Part shown: positions 35,501 to 46,200 of the stretch, piece by piece
How positions within the stretch are numbered: the first letter of the stretch is position 1
How the letters are laid out: the number at the start of each line of letters is the position of its first letter
Source: Onthophagus taurus
Taxonomy: Eukaryota > Arthropoda > Insecta > Coleoptera > Scarabaeidae
Direction: 5' to 3'
NCBI RefSeq assembly: GCF_036711975.1
Contig: NC_091972.1
Location: 16,373,001 to 16,437,000 of the forward strand
Length of the DNA stretch: 64,000 bases
Position numbers and translations under genes: made by a program
The notes under the pieces: model-generated
What the model saw: only the letters and a program-made list of their open reading frames with translations
What the model was told of the DNA's origin: nothing
The model's database searches: none

Positions 35501-38500
35501 AATTTTGAAAGTTATCGATGATACCATTTATACCATTTACATAACGACTTAGTAGTTCTGAATAATTAAAATTTGAGGATGTACTAAAAACTTGTACTAA
35601 AACTTGATATTACTACTATAGGTTCTATATGGTCTCCGGGTTTTGTTGGTATCATATAAGAAAGTTATAACTCCTTAAATATATGCGTAAGGCAATTATA
35701 CGCGATTTCCGCAGTTTTTGGAGGAGAAAATGCGTGTGCAACCGTGTAACCTACTAATGTTATATACCACTGTATAGAGCAGAAAATTTCCTATGGGTTC
35801 TATGTATATGGTCTCAGAGTTTTGTCTATATCATATAAGAAAGTTATGACGCCTTAAACATTTACATAAGGCAATTATACGCGGTTTTCGCAGTTTTTAG
35901 GGATGAAAATGTTTGTGCAACTATGTGATCTACTAAAGTTATATACCACTATTGTATATGTATAGAGCGGAAAATTTCTTATAGGTTTATATGGTTTTAG
36001 AGTTTTATCTGTATCATATAAGAAAGTTATTAACCCATAAGTTATTTAATGCGCTCCAAAAACGCACCTTTTACAAAACAAAATGGTTTTAAAACATCGT
36101 ATTCAACTTTTTTATGCATCATTAGAGCAGAAAATGTCCTATACTATTGATTGGGGTTTTGTTTTTTTTTGTTCCCACCAAATAAAAGAGTCATACTGAG
36201 AAAACTCAATTTACCGATTGTATGTAGGACAGTTTATTAGGCGTGTTTTTTGGCCGACGCCGATGATTATTGACCGGACAAAACCCGGATTTAGATAGCC
36301 CAAAGTGTGTTCTTTCCAAATGGATAAAGCCTTTTTGAAATTTGATTCCATAACGGTTGCACACGGGCTTGAAGTTTGATAATTTTGAGGATTATTCGGA
36401 ACACAGCGAAGTTCTTTATTTTTTTTTCGTGGTGGATATCAATATATTGATAAGACAAAAAAACTCGGTTTTACATGAAGAAAAGATTAGATTTTCTACT
36501 GGTGGATTTTATATTCCGCTATATCTAAAGACAACGAAGTTATCGGCTTGTAAAGTAAATAAAAAAACAGTTTGTTGCTGTCGTCGCACGGGACATAATC
36601 CATAATTTCATTGCATTTTAGGTTTTCGCAGTGAAAATTTACACCAACAAAGTTATTTAGTCATCAAAACAATTCAAGTTGAATTAGAAGTAACCCCAGA
36701 TGATTTATGCGATCAAGTTACTTGTCCTGTTTCAAATGACTATGATGTTAGTTTCAGCGCTGTGATGAATGTTAATCAATCTTTCGTTCCGGTAAGAACT
36801 TTCATATATTTTCTAAATCCTCACTTTTACCATCTCTTGATAAATTTATCCCATAGATAAATGTATTAGTAGAACTACGACTTAGAACTTTCTAGTTCTA
36901 GGTATAGTGTTAGATCTAGTTTTAACTGTTATTCAGCGCTATATTGTTGTATATTTTTATTGAAGTTAAACTAGAAGTAACACTAGACCTAGCACTAGGA
37001 ACATACGGGTTTAGCCGTAAATTAATTAATGACAGTTAACGTACAATAATTAGTTTTAATTCTTCTTTTTTGATAGTCTCTTTCCCTTTGCATTCCAAAA
37101 TTATACAAAAATGGTCGTTTAGATTAAGATCTGGAGACTGTTACGGCATTTTAAGCTGTTTTGGAAACTTCCAAATGCGTCATAACTTGTGTATTTCCGC
37201 TACATATTCCAGATCGTTACTTATTAATGTAATTTTTCAAATTGTTAAGGTATCTTTATTTATACACCAATAAATTGAATGTTATCCACTGCTTTGTATA
37301 GCATCCATGCTCAAATAATCACCTTTAATAGTAGGCACAGTATTTTCATGATTGAGGCAATGAGAGCAAAATTAAACTGTTCCCACAAGCTTGTCTTTTG
37401 AGTAATGGCAGAATTAAGCGTTGGCTCTACAATATAGTAGCGATAGTACTATACAATGCAAGTCATCTTCAAACCGCCCAATGCCCATACGATACAGTAT
37501 TTTGATTTAACTTGTCGTTTTTGTGTGTGATGTCTTATTAGTATGGAAAAGAAGCAAAAAATAGACAGTGAATGCAGAATATTCAAAGACCAATGAATCT
37601 TTTAATATTTCGTGATTAAGTCCAGTAAGAAGGATGGTTGATTTGCAACGAAACCATAGCCATTCATAAAAAATACAACTTTAAACGTCATTTTGAAAGG
37701 AAACATTTTCAGAATTACACTAAATATACAGGAAATTTGCGGAAACAAATATTTTAAGCACAGCAAATTTCGTTTAAAAAACTCAATACTGAACAAGAGG
37801 CTGCAACTCATGCCAGCTTTCGTGTAGCTCTTGAAATCGCAAAACGTGGTAAACCATTCACCGGTAAATTTATTTAAAACTGTCAGTTTGTCAGTAAACA
37901 CCTTCTTGGAGGATAAAAGACCTTGCAGAAAATATCTCATGATGACATTGGTCATTAGCTATCGCGGACCAGATTGATGACACTGGCTCGCCATACTTTG
38001 GAGACGTCTGAGATCTTTTAAACATAAACCATTGGAATTTAAGCCAATCTAGTTTGTAGATATCATGACTTTTTTCCTGTTAACTATGTTGCATTCCAGT
38101 TTTTTTGGTTAACATAAATTATTCTGCTTTCATCTTAACAATAATAATTTTTTCTGGCAGATCAATCCAATTTTGAGGAATTCCTTTCCTCTACTAAATC
38201 AAAGTCTTGATCATATGGTAAGTAAAAATGATCACTAACAAATAATGCGACACAATGTATTGACACAAAACAGTAAGTTTAATATTCCTCTTTTGGCTAC
38301 TACATTGATAAGAGTACATGATTAGCTTCGTCATCATTATCACATTGCCACTACGGTCGTGTAAGACCCTTGGCCTCCCAGACTGGTCATTTTACCATCG
38401 TTTACAGGGTCGACCTTGCAGTCGACAGTTATGGTCTTTGGTGGTATTCTTTCTTCACCCATCGATTTCTGGCATGTGTTCCAGATGGTCCATCTAAATC

Positions 38501-41272
38501 GGACACTTTTAGTCTCTGCAACAGTGTTGGCTCTTCGTATAGCTGATACAAGTCGCTGTTGGTACGTATTCACCTTGTTCACAGATGGGGCCGTATATGC
38601 GACGAAGTAATTGAGTTAAGGAGTTGCTCGTCTCTCACTGTCATCACCCACGTCTCACTCCTGTTCATCACCACTGGTCTTAGAATGGTACGGTTTATTT
38701 GGGTTCTAAATATGCTCTATTTCCAGCTTTTAATCTCTCCTTGATCTCTATGTGATTTTCGTTGTTTCCGGTGACAAGCGAGCCAACATATTTCAACGTA
38801 TGCGCATTTCCAAACGTGCAGTAGCTGATTATAATTGGTGCCAACACCGTGTTTGGGTTTCTGTTTCTTGTCATAAACATATATTTTGTCTACCCCTCGT
38901 TAACTACCCAACTTTTCTGGATTTTTCCTCAAATTGCGCAAAACTCTCCACTAAGTCCCTTTCTGTTCTTGCCAGCAGATCAACATCATCAGCATACGCT
39001 AGATAACAATGTAATTTACGGAATAGAAATAATAATAATAATAGTTATTTATATTACAAGTGGGCTAGAAACATAATTACTGTATGAGTGTGAAGAATTG
39101 CACGACGAGGTCGTAGACCGAGTCGTGTAATCACACGAGTACTGTAATTATGCTCTAGCCCACGTGTGATATACAGCATTTTATCTACGACTGCTAAAAA
39201 TTACTAAAAAATCAATTTCTTTCAAAAGTCTATTTGACATTTATAAAAATATTTTGAAATGATTGTTAACAATTTTGAATTGTCAGTTTCAACAACATGT
39301 TTACTCTGGAATAAGTGTTTCGAAATGTAAAAACATAACAATTAATGTTTATAATAAGTAGTATTGTTTCTCTGTAAGTAGATAGCACTTTTTCTTTTGT
39401 ATTGTTGCTCGTTTCAATAAATTAAGTCTGTTCTGATTAGGGTAAAAATGCGTTACGTAATGAAACCAGTGCGGTAATGAACTTCATTACGTAACTCAAA
39501 TCACCTCAAATGAGTGCGTAATGATGACTTATCCAAGCAGTCGTAGATAAATAAATTTATTGCCATAATAAAATAAAAAAAAATACAAATTAAAGAAAAT
39601 GTATACATTTAACTTAATGCATAAATACAGGCAAAAGGGTATATTTATGGCGCAAGCCATATTTTCCAAAGGACCCAATCAATCAGCCGTATACTAAGTT
39701 ATATAAGAAAAACAATAAATAAATGGCAAGCTGCTGTGCTAAACCTATGGTCACTAAAAACGGTGCATAATGATAGTTGCTAGAATAAAAGAAGAAGAAG
39801 AGAAGAAAAGGAAGAAGAAGTTCTCAGGAAGATACTTGAAGAGCAAATAAATGACGTTCTAGATGGTTTTTAAATGTCACAAAGTGAGGAATCGCAGTAG
39901 GCAGACTATTCCAAAGGGTTATCGCCTGCACAGTAAACGATTTATGGTAAATCTTGGTACTATGGGTCGGGAACATAAGCAGACAACATAACTGAGATCT
40001 AGTGGGTAAACCAGGCGACGACAAATATACAGAACAGATACCTTGGTGTTTGATTGTGAAGAACAGTATATAACATAGTTAATATACGAAACGATCTACG
40101 GTTCTGACAGCTTAATATCTATAAATAATTACGGTATGGAGTTATGTGTTGAAATCTCTCGAGATCAAAGATATACCGTATGCAGTTGTCATGAAGTCTT
40201 TGAAGTTTGTTTCGGAGTGTTACCGAAAGATCAGGATATGCCATGTCAGACAGGACGTCGCGCCTTATTTCTTTATGTAAGTAAGACAAAGGCGCGACGT
40301 CCTGTCTGGGACGTTTCTGTTTCTTTTTAATTTGTAATTCCATTAAATCGCTCTTAAAAAATTAAGAAGCCCTACTTTTGAAAAACTGATAACGGAATCC
40401 GATAAAACCAATTATTTGACGTATTTTGGTCAAATCTGCGATGAAATCCACTCAGCCGTTTTCGACATAACGGCGTCTTACTAAACCGCGATTTTCAGCG
40501 GAACTACATGGAATATCGAAAAAATAAAATATGCCACTCATTAAGAACATATCAGGCTACCACCTGTTCAAAATTTAAATTTTTTCGTACGATAGTTTTC
40601 GAGAAGAAAAATCGCAAAGTTGACAAAGTTGTCGGTACCGTAAAAAATCGGGTACTTTCTTCATTTAACTCGCGATAAAAAGAAAACCGTAGATCCGAAA
40701 ATTCAAATTAACATATGTTACGTAGAAACTACAAACTTTGTCGCAATTTTTTTTATCGAACGGTTGCGAAGATATCGATCTCTAAAGTGAAGGGCCCTGA
40801 CTTTTTGTAGTAGTGTTTTTTAAAGTCATTTGCATTAATCTCTCAACTTTATGTAGCACAACCAACATTTCTATCATCTGATAAAAGTGTGGTCTTCTTA
40901 CGCTATCGTAAGAATGCCGATGATCTATAAATATTTGGTAGGCTCGTTTATTCTTAGAAATTTAGCCAATTCTTCTGACCTACTTTGTAGAGTGATGCTT
41001 CTTCCCAGAACACAATACATTACTAAAAATTCTTAATTTAACCATCACTAATTCAATTGAATCACTGAATTAATAAAAGAAAAAGAAAGCAATGAATAAA
41101 AGTACATATTATTATGTACAATATTAATTTTTATTTATTTATTCATTTTTAGCTTGAAGCTGATCTTTATTGGAAAATACGTAATGAAGAAGGACTTGCT
41201 GTTCTGTGTATGAGGACGGATGTAATTCTTCGAGATAGAAACAAACCAGAGGATAACGAAATGTGCAAATAA
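32517..41272 (+). CDS. NPC2-like (ML-domain) lipid-binding protein, gene 2
   Basis: Exons 32517-32589, 32645-32749, 36622-36791 and 41153-41272 sum to 468 nt (155 aa), with intron phases 1, 1 and 0, identical to gene 1. The signal peptide 'MKFYVLLLFLAFGKLGSS' precedes Cys positions matching the ML pattern ('FEDCGSEYY', 'EIEGCTELPCC', 'DDLCDQVTCPVSN', 'AVLCMRTDV'), plus extra Cys in 'PCC' and at the C-terminal 'NEMCK'. The usual 'AG..Y.Y' strand motif is replaced by 'SNDYDVSFSAVMNV', so ligand preference probably differs from gene 1. Introns 2 (3.9 kb) and 3 (4.4 kb) are full of repeats. One large element ends only 29 bp before exon 3. Confidence 0.85.
32750..33317. other. intron 2 of NPC2-like gene 2, unique part
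   Basis: No repeat or gene recognised between exon 2 and the long-TIR element. Confidence 0.35.
33318..36592. mobile_element. 3.3-kb foldback-like element with very long inverted ends around a satellite core
   Basis: Sequence from 33318 inward ('CCCATACGATGACAGC...') matches the reverse complement of sequence ending at 36592 ('...GCTGTCGTCGCACGGG') for over 400 bp. Shared blocks include 'TACTTTACAAGC', 'GGAAAGAACACACTTTGGGC', 'GTTTTGTCCGGTCAA' and 'CTTTTATTTGGT'. Sub-terminal repeats of about 180 bp (35620-36060, partly mirrored at 33830-33960) continue the symmetry. The core (34110-35518) is the 180-bp dimeric satellite. A possible 7-bp target duplication ACATAAT lies at 33308-33314 and 36593-36599. 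No transposase frame, so it is non-autonomous. Confidence 0.75.
34110..35518 (+). repeat. 180-bp dimeric satellite array (copy in NPC2-like gene 2 intron)
   Basis: Alternating B- and A-type monomers, same family and same plus-strand orientation as the array at 6.5-7.9 kb: B at about 34114, 34480, 34838 and 35200; A at about 34301, 34660, 35018 and 35386. The lead-in 'TAGTGATTTTGC ... GATATTCGGCATCC' at 34027-34070 is shared too. Open frames of up to about 100 codons (for example 34779-35087) simply follow the repeat. Confidence 0.88.
36868..37021. repeat. palindromic MITE, copy 2
   Basis: Related to the element at 31.0 kb: 'TTTCTAGTTCTAGGTATAGT' on the left, 'CACTAGACCTAGCACTAGGA' on the right, around 'GTTATTCAGCGCTATATTGT'. 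Arms are more diverged than in copy 1. Confidence 0.65.
37022..37539. other. intron 3 of NPC2-like gene 2, unassigned part
   Basis: Nothing recognised between the MITE and the hAT remnant. Confidence 0.3.
37540..37975 (+). pseudogene. hAT-type (GTF2IRD2/Zaphod-like) transposase, N-terminal remnant
   Basis: 'MEKKQKIDSECRIFKDQ' begins at 37543, as in this hAT subfamily. Later, frameshifted, come 'ATHASFRVALEIAKRGKPF' (about 37800-37862) and a block ending 'DDIGH...TRLMTLARHTLE'. The BED-type zinc finger region between them is heavily mutated. A 117-codon frame on the opposite strand (37602-37955) is only the shadow of this remnant. Confidence 0.6.
37976..38339. other. unassigned intronic sequence
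   Basis: No feature recognised. Confidence 0.3.
38340..39010 (-). mobile_element. RTE-like LINE fragment including the YADD box
   Basis: Minus-strand frames give 'AYADDVDLLARTERDLVES' (catalytic box, about 38945-39003), 'LKYVGSLVTGNNENHIEIKE', 'RLKAGNRAY' and, after breaks, 'RRIYGPICEQGEY'. The order fits RTE/BovB-like reverse transcriptases. Frameshifts and stops make it inactive. Confidence 0.75.
39060..39550. repeat. MITE-like pair of inverted repeats
   Basis: An outer hairpin at 39060-39163 pairs 'GTGGGCTAGAAACATAATTA' with 'TAATTATGCTCTAGCCCAC'. Next to it, a 15-bp perfect inverted pair 'TTATCTACGACTGCT' (39181-39195) and its complement (39536-39550) bounds 370 bp. Whether this is one element or two adjacent ones is unclear. 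Confidence 0.55.
39551..40246 (-). mobile_element. CR1/jockey-type LINE, C-terminal end and 3' UTR
   Basis: Minus-strand frames read 'YPDLSVTLRNKLQRLHDNC', then 'IRYIFDLERFQHITPYRN', and nearer the 3' end 'SQLCCLLMFPTHSTKIYHKS', 'FTVQAITLWNSLPTAI' and 'FKNHLERHLFALQ'. These form the standard C-terminal tail of CR1/jockey-like ORF2. The 5' side is cut by the hairpin-headed repeat at 40247. Confidence 0.75.
40247..40830 (+). repeat. dispersed hairpin-headed repeat, copy 2
   Basis: Perfect 19-bp arms 'AGACAGGACGTCGCGCCTT' (40248-40266) and its complement (40289-40307) form a hairpin with a 22-nt loop. About 500 bp of non-coding sequence follows and matches the first copy at 4.9-5.3 kb. It interrupts the adjacent LINE. 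Confidence 0.75.
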
Positions 41273-41360
41273 AACAAATTAAAAGAAATCAAATTGAAAT
41301 TGAGAGATTATTGTCGGTATACTTTTAGTTATATCCTTTTAGTGGTGAAGGGTTTTTAAA

Positions 41361-41366
41361 AATAAA
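41361..41366 (+). promoter_or_regulatory. candidate polyadenylation signal of NPC2-like gene 2
   Basis: AATAAA about 90 nt after the stop codon; further AATAAA copies follow (for example 41496). Confidence 0.45.
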
Positions 41367-42985
41367 AAAAACATCAAATATAAGTGGGAAAAAATTGAAA
41401 TAAATAATGTGTATTGATTGTAATCTCTAATTGAAAAGACTGGTATATAAGGAAACCCACTACTTTATTTGTGTATTTATTTTTAATTTATGTTTAATAA
41501 AAAAAAATAGGATTTTTTATTTTTGGTGTAAATTGAAATAAAATTAATTGGGGCGAATTTCGCAATGAATTTTATGAAGATGGAAAGAGATAAAACGATT
41601 TCTTTTTGTGTACATTATTTATTTTTTCACATTTATGTATACTCTTTTTTTGTAGTACAACGCTACAAAGTACAATAGTAAAAAAGATTTTCTTTTCAAT
41701 ATGTTACAATACAAATGGCATTTGTATGAGATATCGACGACAAAAACTAAAAAATAAACTTTGTTGTCGCGCACAATACCTCTATGTTAAGGCGTACATT
41801 ATAAATTAATTAAAACTATACCTTTACGTATAATAATATTTATATATAAAACTTCCACACAAACGCATTCAATTCATTCATTGACGCTTTAAAAAGTTTA
41901 CGATTCGTCGTCTTTAATATAAATCGTACAGAATATGGCAAAGAAGTTTAGGAGATTCGAAATCTTGACACAATAAACAATATTTACTTATTCCTTAATA
42001 TTTTAAAGAATCTACTTGGGATTTTCTTAAGCAGTTAAGTATTTTTTATAATATGTAAAGTTATTTCCACGCGATTATTTACACTGTGTAAATTGTAAAA
42101 ATATTGATTCAACTTTAAGTTTCTTTTTCTTTATAAAGGCTGCCCTTATTAGAAGTAGTTACATTAATATAATCCGGTCGTAATTAATAATACAACAATT
42201 AAAAAGTTTTTTTTTAAGTTGTGTTTACATAAATAAATTATAAATAGTCTTAAAATAATATTTACATAGGTTGGCAAATTAATAAAGAATTACGGGAAAG
42301 ACAATCACAGAATTATTCTGTTATACAATTTTATCAATTTCTGTATATAATTGTATAACAGAATCATATTTAAATTTGAAACACGACGCTTTTACATATT
42401 GGGCAAGAATACTTGTTACATTGTACTAAAATAATTTTAGACCGTTTATTTATTGCGTTGAAACTTTAAAAATCGTTCAAAAATGTATACAAAACAATTC
42501 CTTTTAAGATAAAAGATTTTTTCGATAAAAAATGGACGGCTATAAACAAATTAAAATTTTCAATCAAAATTTCTTTTAAATTCGCATCTCTCAAAGCTAA
42601 TCTTACAAGTTATCAATGAATGACAGAAAATAGAGGCCTTAACATCAAATCACAATTGAGAAATAAGAAAAATATCCATAGTGTTTACATTTTTTTATAT
42701 TAAAACAGAGATCGTTAAAAAATATGCACAAAAATAATCAATACACACTAAATAATTTTTATCGTTTTATAAAATTTACCAGACGCGACATCCAATTATC
42801 ATTTATACACAAAATAAATAATATTACAAAAAAATCCTTATTCTCTTAAAAAAAAAAAAACACCAAAAATCTTTTTCTTTGTCCTGTTTCTTTTTCGCAC
42901 TTCCACACTTTTTCTACCGATAAAGTTACGATAATTAATAAAAATTGTTCTTTATAAAACTTAAAGACTCAAAAAATGATCACAG
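41367..42985. other. intergenic region between NPC2-like gene 2 and frazzled 3' end
   Basis: Very AT-rich. The two genes converge here, so both 3' UTRs probably occupy part of it. A 67-codon frame (41606-41809) has no known motif. Confidence 0.4.
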
Positions 42986-43236
42986 TTAACATTCAAACTC
43001 GTTCGCGGTGATTGCGTTTAGGGTCATCATTAAACCCTCGAGGTTTGCCATTTCTTGGTTTAATTCTTCCGTTGAATGAGACGGTTGCAGTCGTTGGACT
43101 TCTTCGGCTGTGTGTGGTGGCGGATTTGCCGTACTTATTCGTGACGGTGGAGTTCCGGTTAAAGTACTTGAACTACTTGATGGTTGCTTTTTGTAGGGCG
43201 AAGAACTTGGCCTAACTATTAATGAAGGTTGTGTTA
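42986..43236 (-). CDS. fra: frazzled terminal exon with P3 motif
   Basis: Begins in phase 1 ('..VTQPSLIVRPSSSPYKK'), continues through a Ser/Pro-rich stretch, and ends with the conserved P3 helix motif 'EELNQEMANLEGLM' and '..ANEFEC' before TAA. P3 mediates receptor self-association and effector binding in DCC-family proteins. Confidence 0.93.
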
Positions 43237-46200
43237 CTATTGAGAAAAAAGTAAAATAAAAAAAATGTAATAAACAAAATAAATAAATAACTTAAGTGGT
43301 AATAAAAAAAATTATAATGGTTTCGACCAGTATAGTGCATCAAGATTTATAATTGTTCAAATTTTCTGACAATTAAAAGGTATTTTTATGGGATTCAGAT
43401 TTTCTTTTAAATGTATAAAGACTTTGATATCCATAAGGGTTCCTTATAAACTCTATCTTTCGAACTAATAAGCAAACTCATTATGGTGTTAAACAATGAA
43501 ATAACCCAATTTATGATTTTCTTTCAACAAAGAGAATCAGATTTGAAATTGTTGGGTATCCATCTTGCATCAGTTTAAAGTTGACACAATTACAATGTCA
43601 ATTAAATGCATTTTATGTTTCTGTATTCAGATCAAAATAAACTGACGCAGTATACAAAAGTTAGTTAACAATTTTCAGAAAGTTATATTTTATGATTCTT
43701 CAAAATCTATTTTCATATTTTCGGTAAAGTAATCTTCAAAGTGTAGCTTAATTCTTAGAATACAATATTTTCAATTATTTACAAAATCAGGTTTCTACGA
43801 CATCTACATCTTCAGGACTTAAAGTGGGTTTGATAATGAATATGCCAAAATGAGAATTCTCCACTATTAATATTTCGAAAAATCTCGATGTTACAGTCTC
43901 AAGTCAAGCGTATGTAACAAGGTAAGCATAAGAAGAAGAATAATACAAAAAATACCGTACTATTAAAAAGTATTTTTTTAGTTGCGTATAATTTTTTGAC
44001 CAGTCACTTTTTGTTTGCCACAAGAAAAGATAAAAAGAGATGGAAATAAAGGAAATAAACTGGAAGGAAATTAAAAGAATAGAAAAGAACTGGACACCCA
44101 GAAGAAAAAGCTGAAAAGAGATTGATAATATAATATAAAGACTAATAACATAAGCTAGAAAAACATAGAGGTGAGTAATAAGTGAAGAAGGAGAAACTTA
44201 GAAGAGAATAATACTATAAATAGAAGAGAGACTCTGATCAGAAAGGCGGGAGACTGTCATCCTCTTCTCCAGCTGGTTACTTTCTTGCCTTTACAGCCTC
44301 TTTCCAGGGCTCTGTTATCTGATCTTTTTGCTGTCCCTCTAGTCTCTATTCTATTTGTTTCTTCTATTACCAATTTCATTCTGTTTTCTTCAATCTGTGT
44401 TTTACTCTCGTTCTACTTTTACCAGTCTCTGTTCAACCTCAATCCGTTATGCGTAATTTGTTTCTTCTTTTTTTGGATCACTTTATGATCCTTTCTTTTA
44501 GTTGAGTCAATTTCATCTATTATCAGTCTCTTTTTAGTCTTTTCTCCTTTCTGCAAATTTTCTTTCTTGTCTCTACGGCCACTCTAAACTCTATTTGGAC
44601 TATTGCCTGTCTCCTTCTTGTCTTTATAATCTCTGTTGAGTCCCACTTTTATTATCAGTATCCACAGTTCTCATAATTTTTGCTATTATTAGTCTTCTAT
44701 TCTCTGCCCAATCTCTGTGTTCTCTTTCTGCTATTACTAACCTCATCCTTCTCCGTTTTCTCTATTTCTACTATTATTAGTCTCTGTCCAGTCTTTCTCT
44801 TTTCTGACCATTCTCTTTCGTCTCTATTCAGTCAACTTTTAAAGTCAACTACTACCAATTGCCATCTTGACTTTCCAGTCTCTGTTCAGTATTTTTCATC
44901 TGTTGCCAGTATTCTTCTAGTCTTTCCTCTTCTCTTCCCAGTTTCTGCGTTGTCTTTCCAGTTTCTGTCCAGTCTCTTTCTGCTATTAATGGTCTCCTTT
45001 TTCCGTTTTCTATATTTTTGCTATTACTAGTCCCTTTTCAGTCTTTCTCCTTTCTAGAGAATTATATTCAAAAACCATTTTACCTGTATTTGTAAATAAT
45101 TTGGGATAAATAATATGTAAAGCTTTTTTGTACTTTGAAAACTAATCTTTAATTAAACAAAGACATGGGCCTTACTAGTTTCGACTAATGACCATCTTCA
45201 GAGACTAGTTCACATTATTAAAATTCTTTAAAGTTATAAGAAAAAATTTAATATAAATGATTAAAATACAATTAACGAGAAAGTTAACATTTTAAAAAAT
45301 TTAGAACGTTCTAAGTTTTAATAAAATAAAGATAGATAATATAATAAAAAAGACTGAACAGAAACTGGAAAAACACCGAAGTATGATAAGTGAAGAAGGA
45401 GACTGAAAAGGGACTGGGCAAAAAACTTAGAAGAGAAGAATACCACAAATAGAAAAGAGACTCTGATCAGAAAAGAGTAGACTGTCATCCTCTTCCCCAG
45501 CTGGTTACTTTCTTGCCTTTACAGCCTCTTTCCAGTGCCTTTTTCTCTAACAAATCTTTCTGCTGTCTCTCTGGTTTCGACTCTATTTGTTTCTTATATG
45601 TATTACCAATTTCATTGTGTTCTCTTCAATCTGTGTTCTGCTCTCGTTCAGTTTTTACCAGTGTCATTCCGATATGCGTAATCTGTTTCATCTGTTTTAA
45701 ATCTCTTTTTGATATTACCACTCTCCTTTCTTTCAATTTTATCTATTATTAGTTTCTTTTTAGTCTTTTCTCCTTTCTGCACATTTTCTTTCTTCTCTCT
45801 ACGGTCACTATGTTCAGTCTCATTCTTGTATTATCAGTCTCTTCCTCCTCAGTTCTCATAATTTTTGCTACTATTCGTCTTGTTCTTGTCTTTTCTCCTC
45901 TCTGCCCAGTCTCTGTCTTCTCTTTTCATCTTTGCTGTCCATTCTCTTTCTGCTACTATCAGTTACCTTCTTGACTTTCCAGTCTCTGTTTAGTATTTTT
46001 CATCTGCTCATCAGTTTATGTCCAGTTTCTTTTTACTATTACTAGTCTCCTTTTTCTCTATATTTTTGCTATCTATATTATTAGTCCCTTTTCAGTTTTT
46101 GTCCTTTCTGCCCAGCCTCTATCCAGTCTTTCTTTACTATTACTGGTCTCCTTCTTAACAAGTCTCTAATTTTTAGATAATTATAATTAAAATCCTTTTT

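Noticed and set aside
37602-37955. 117-codon open frame on the minus strand
   Set aside because: Antisense to a hAT transposase remnant.
44680-45030. 116-codon hydrophobic frame resembling a membrane protein
   Set aside because: Produced by the C/T-rich tract (Leu, Ser and Phe codons); no start context or conservation.
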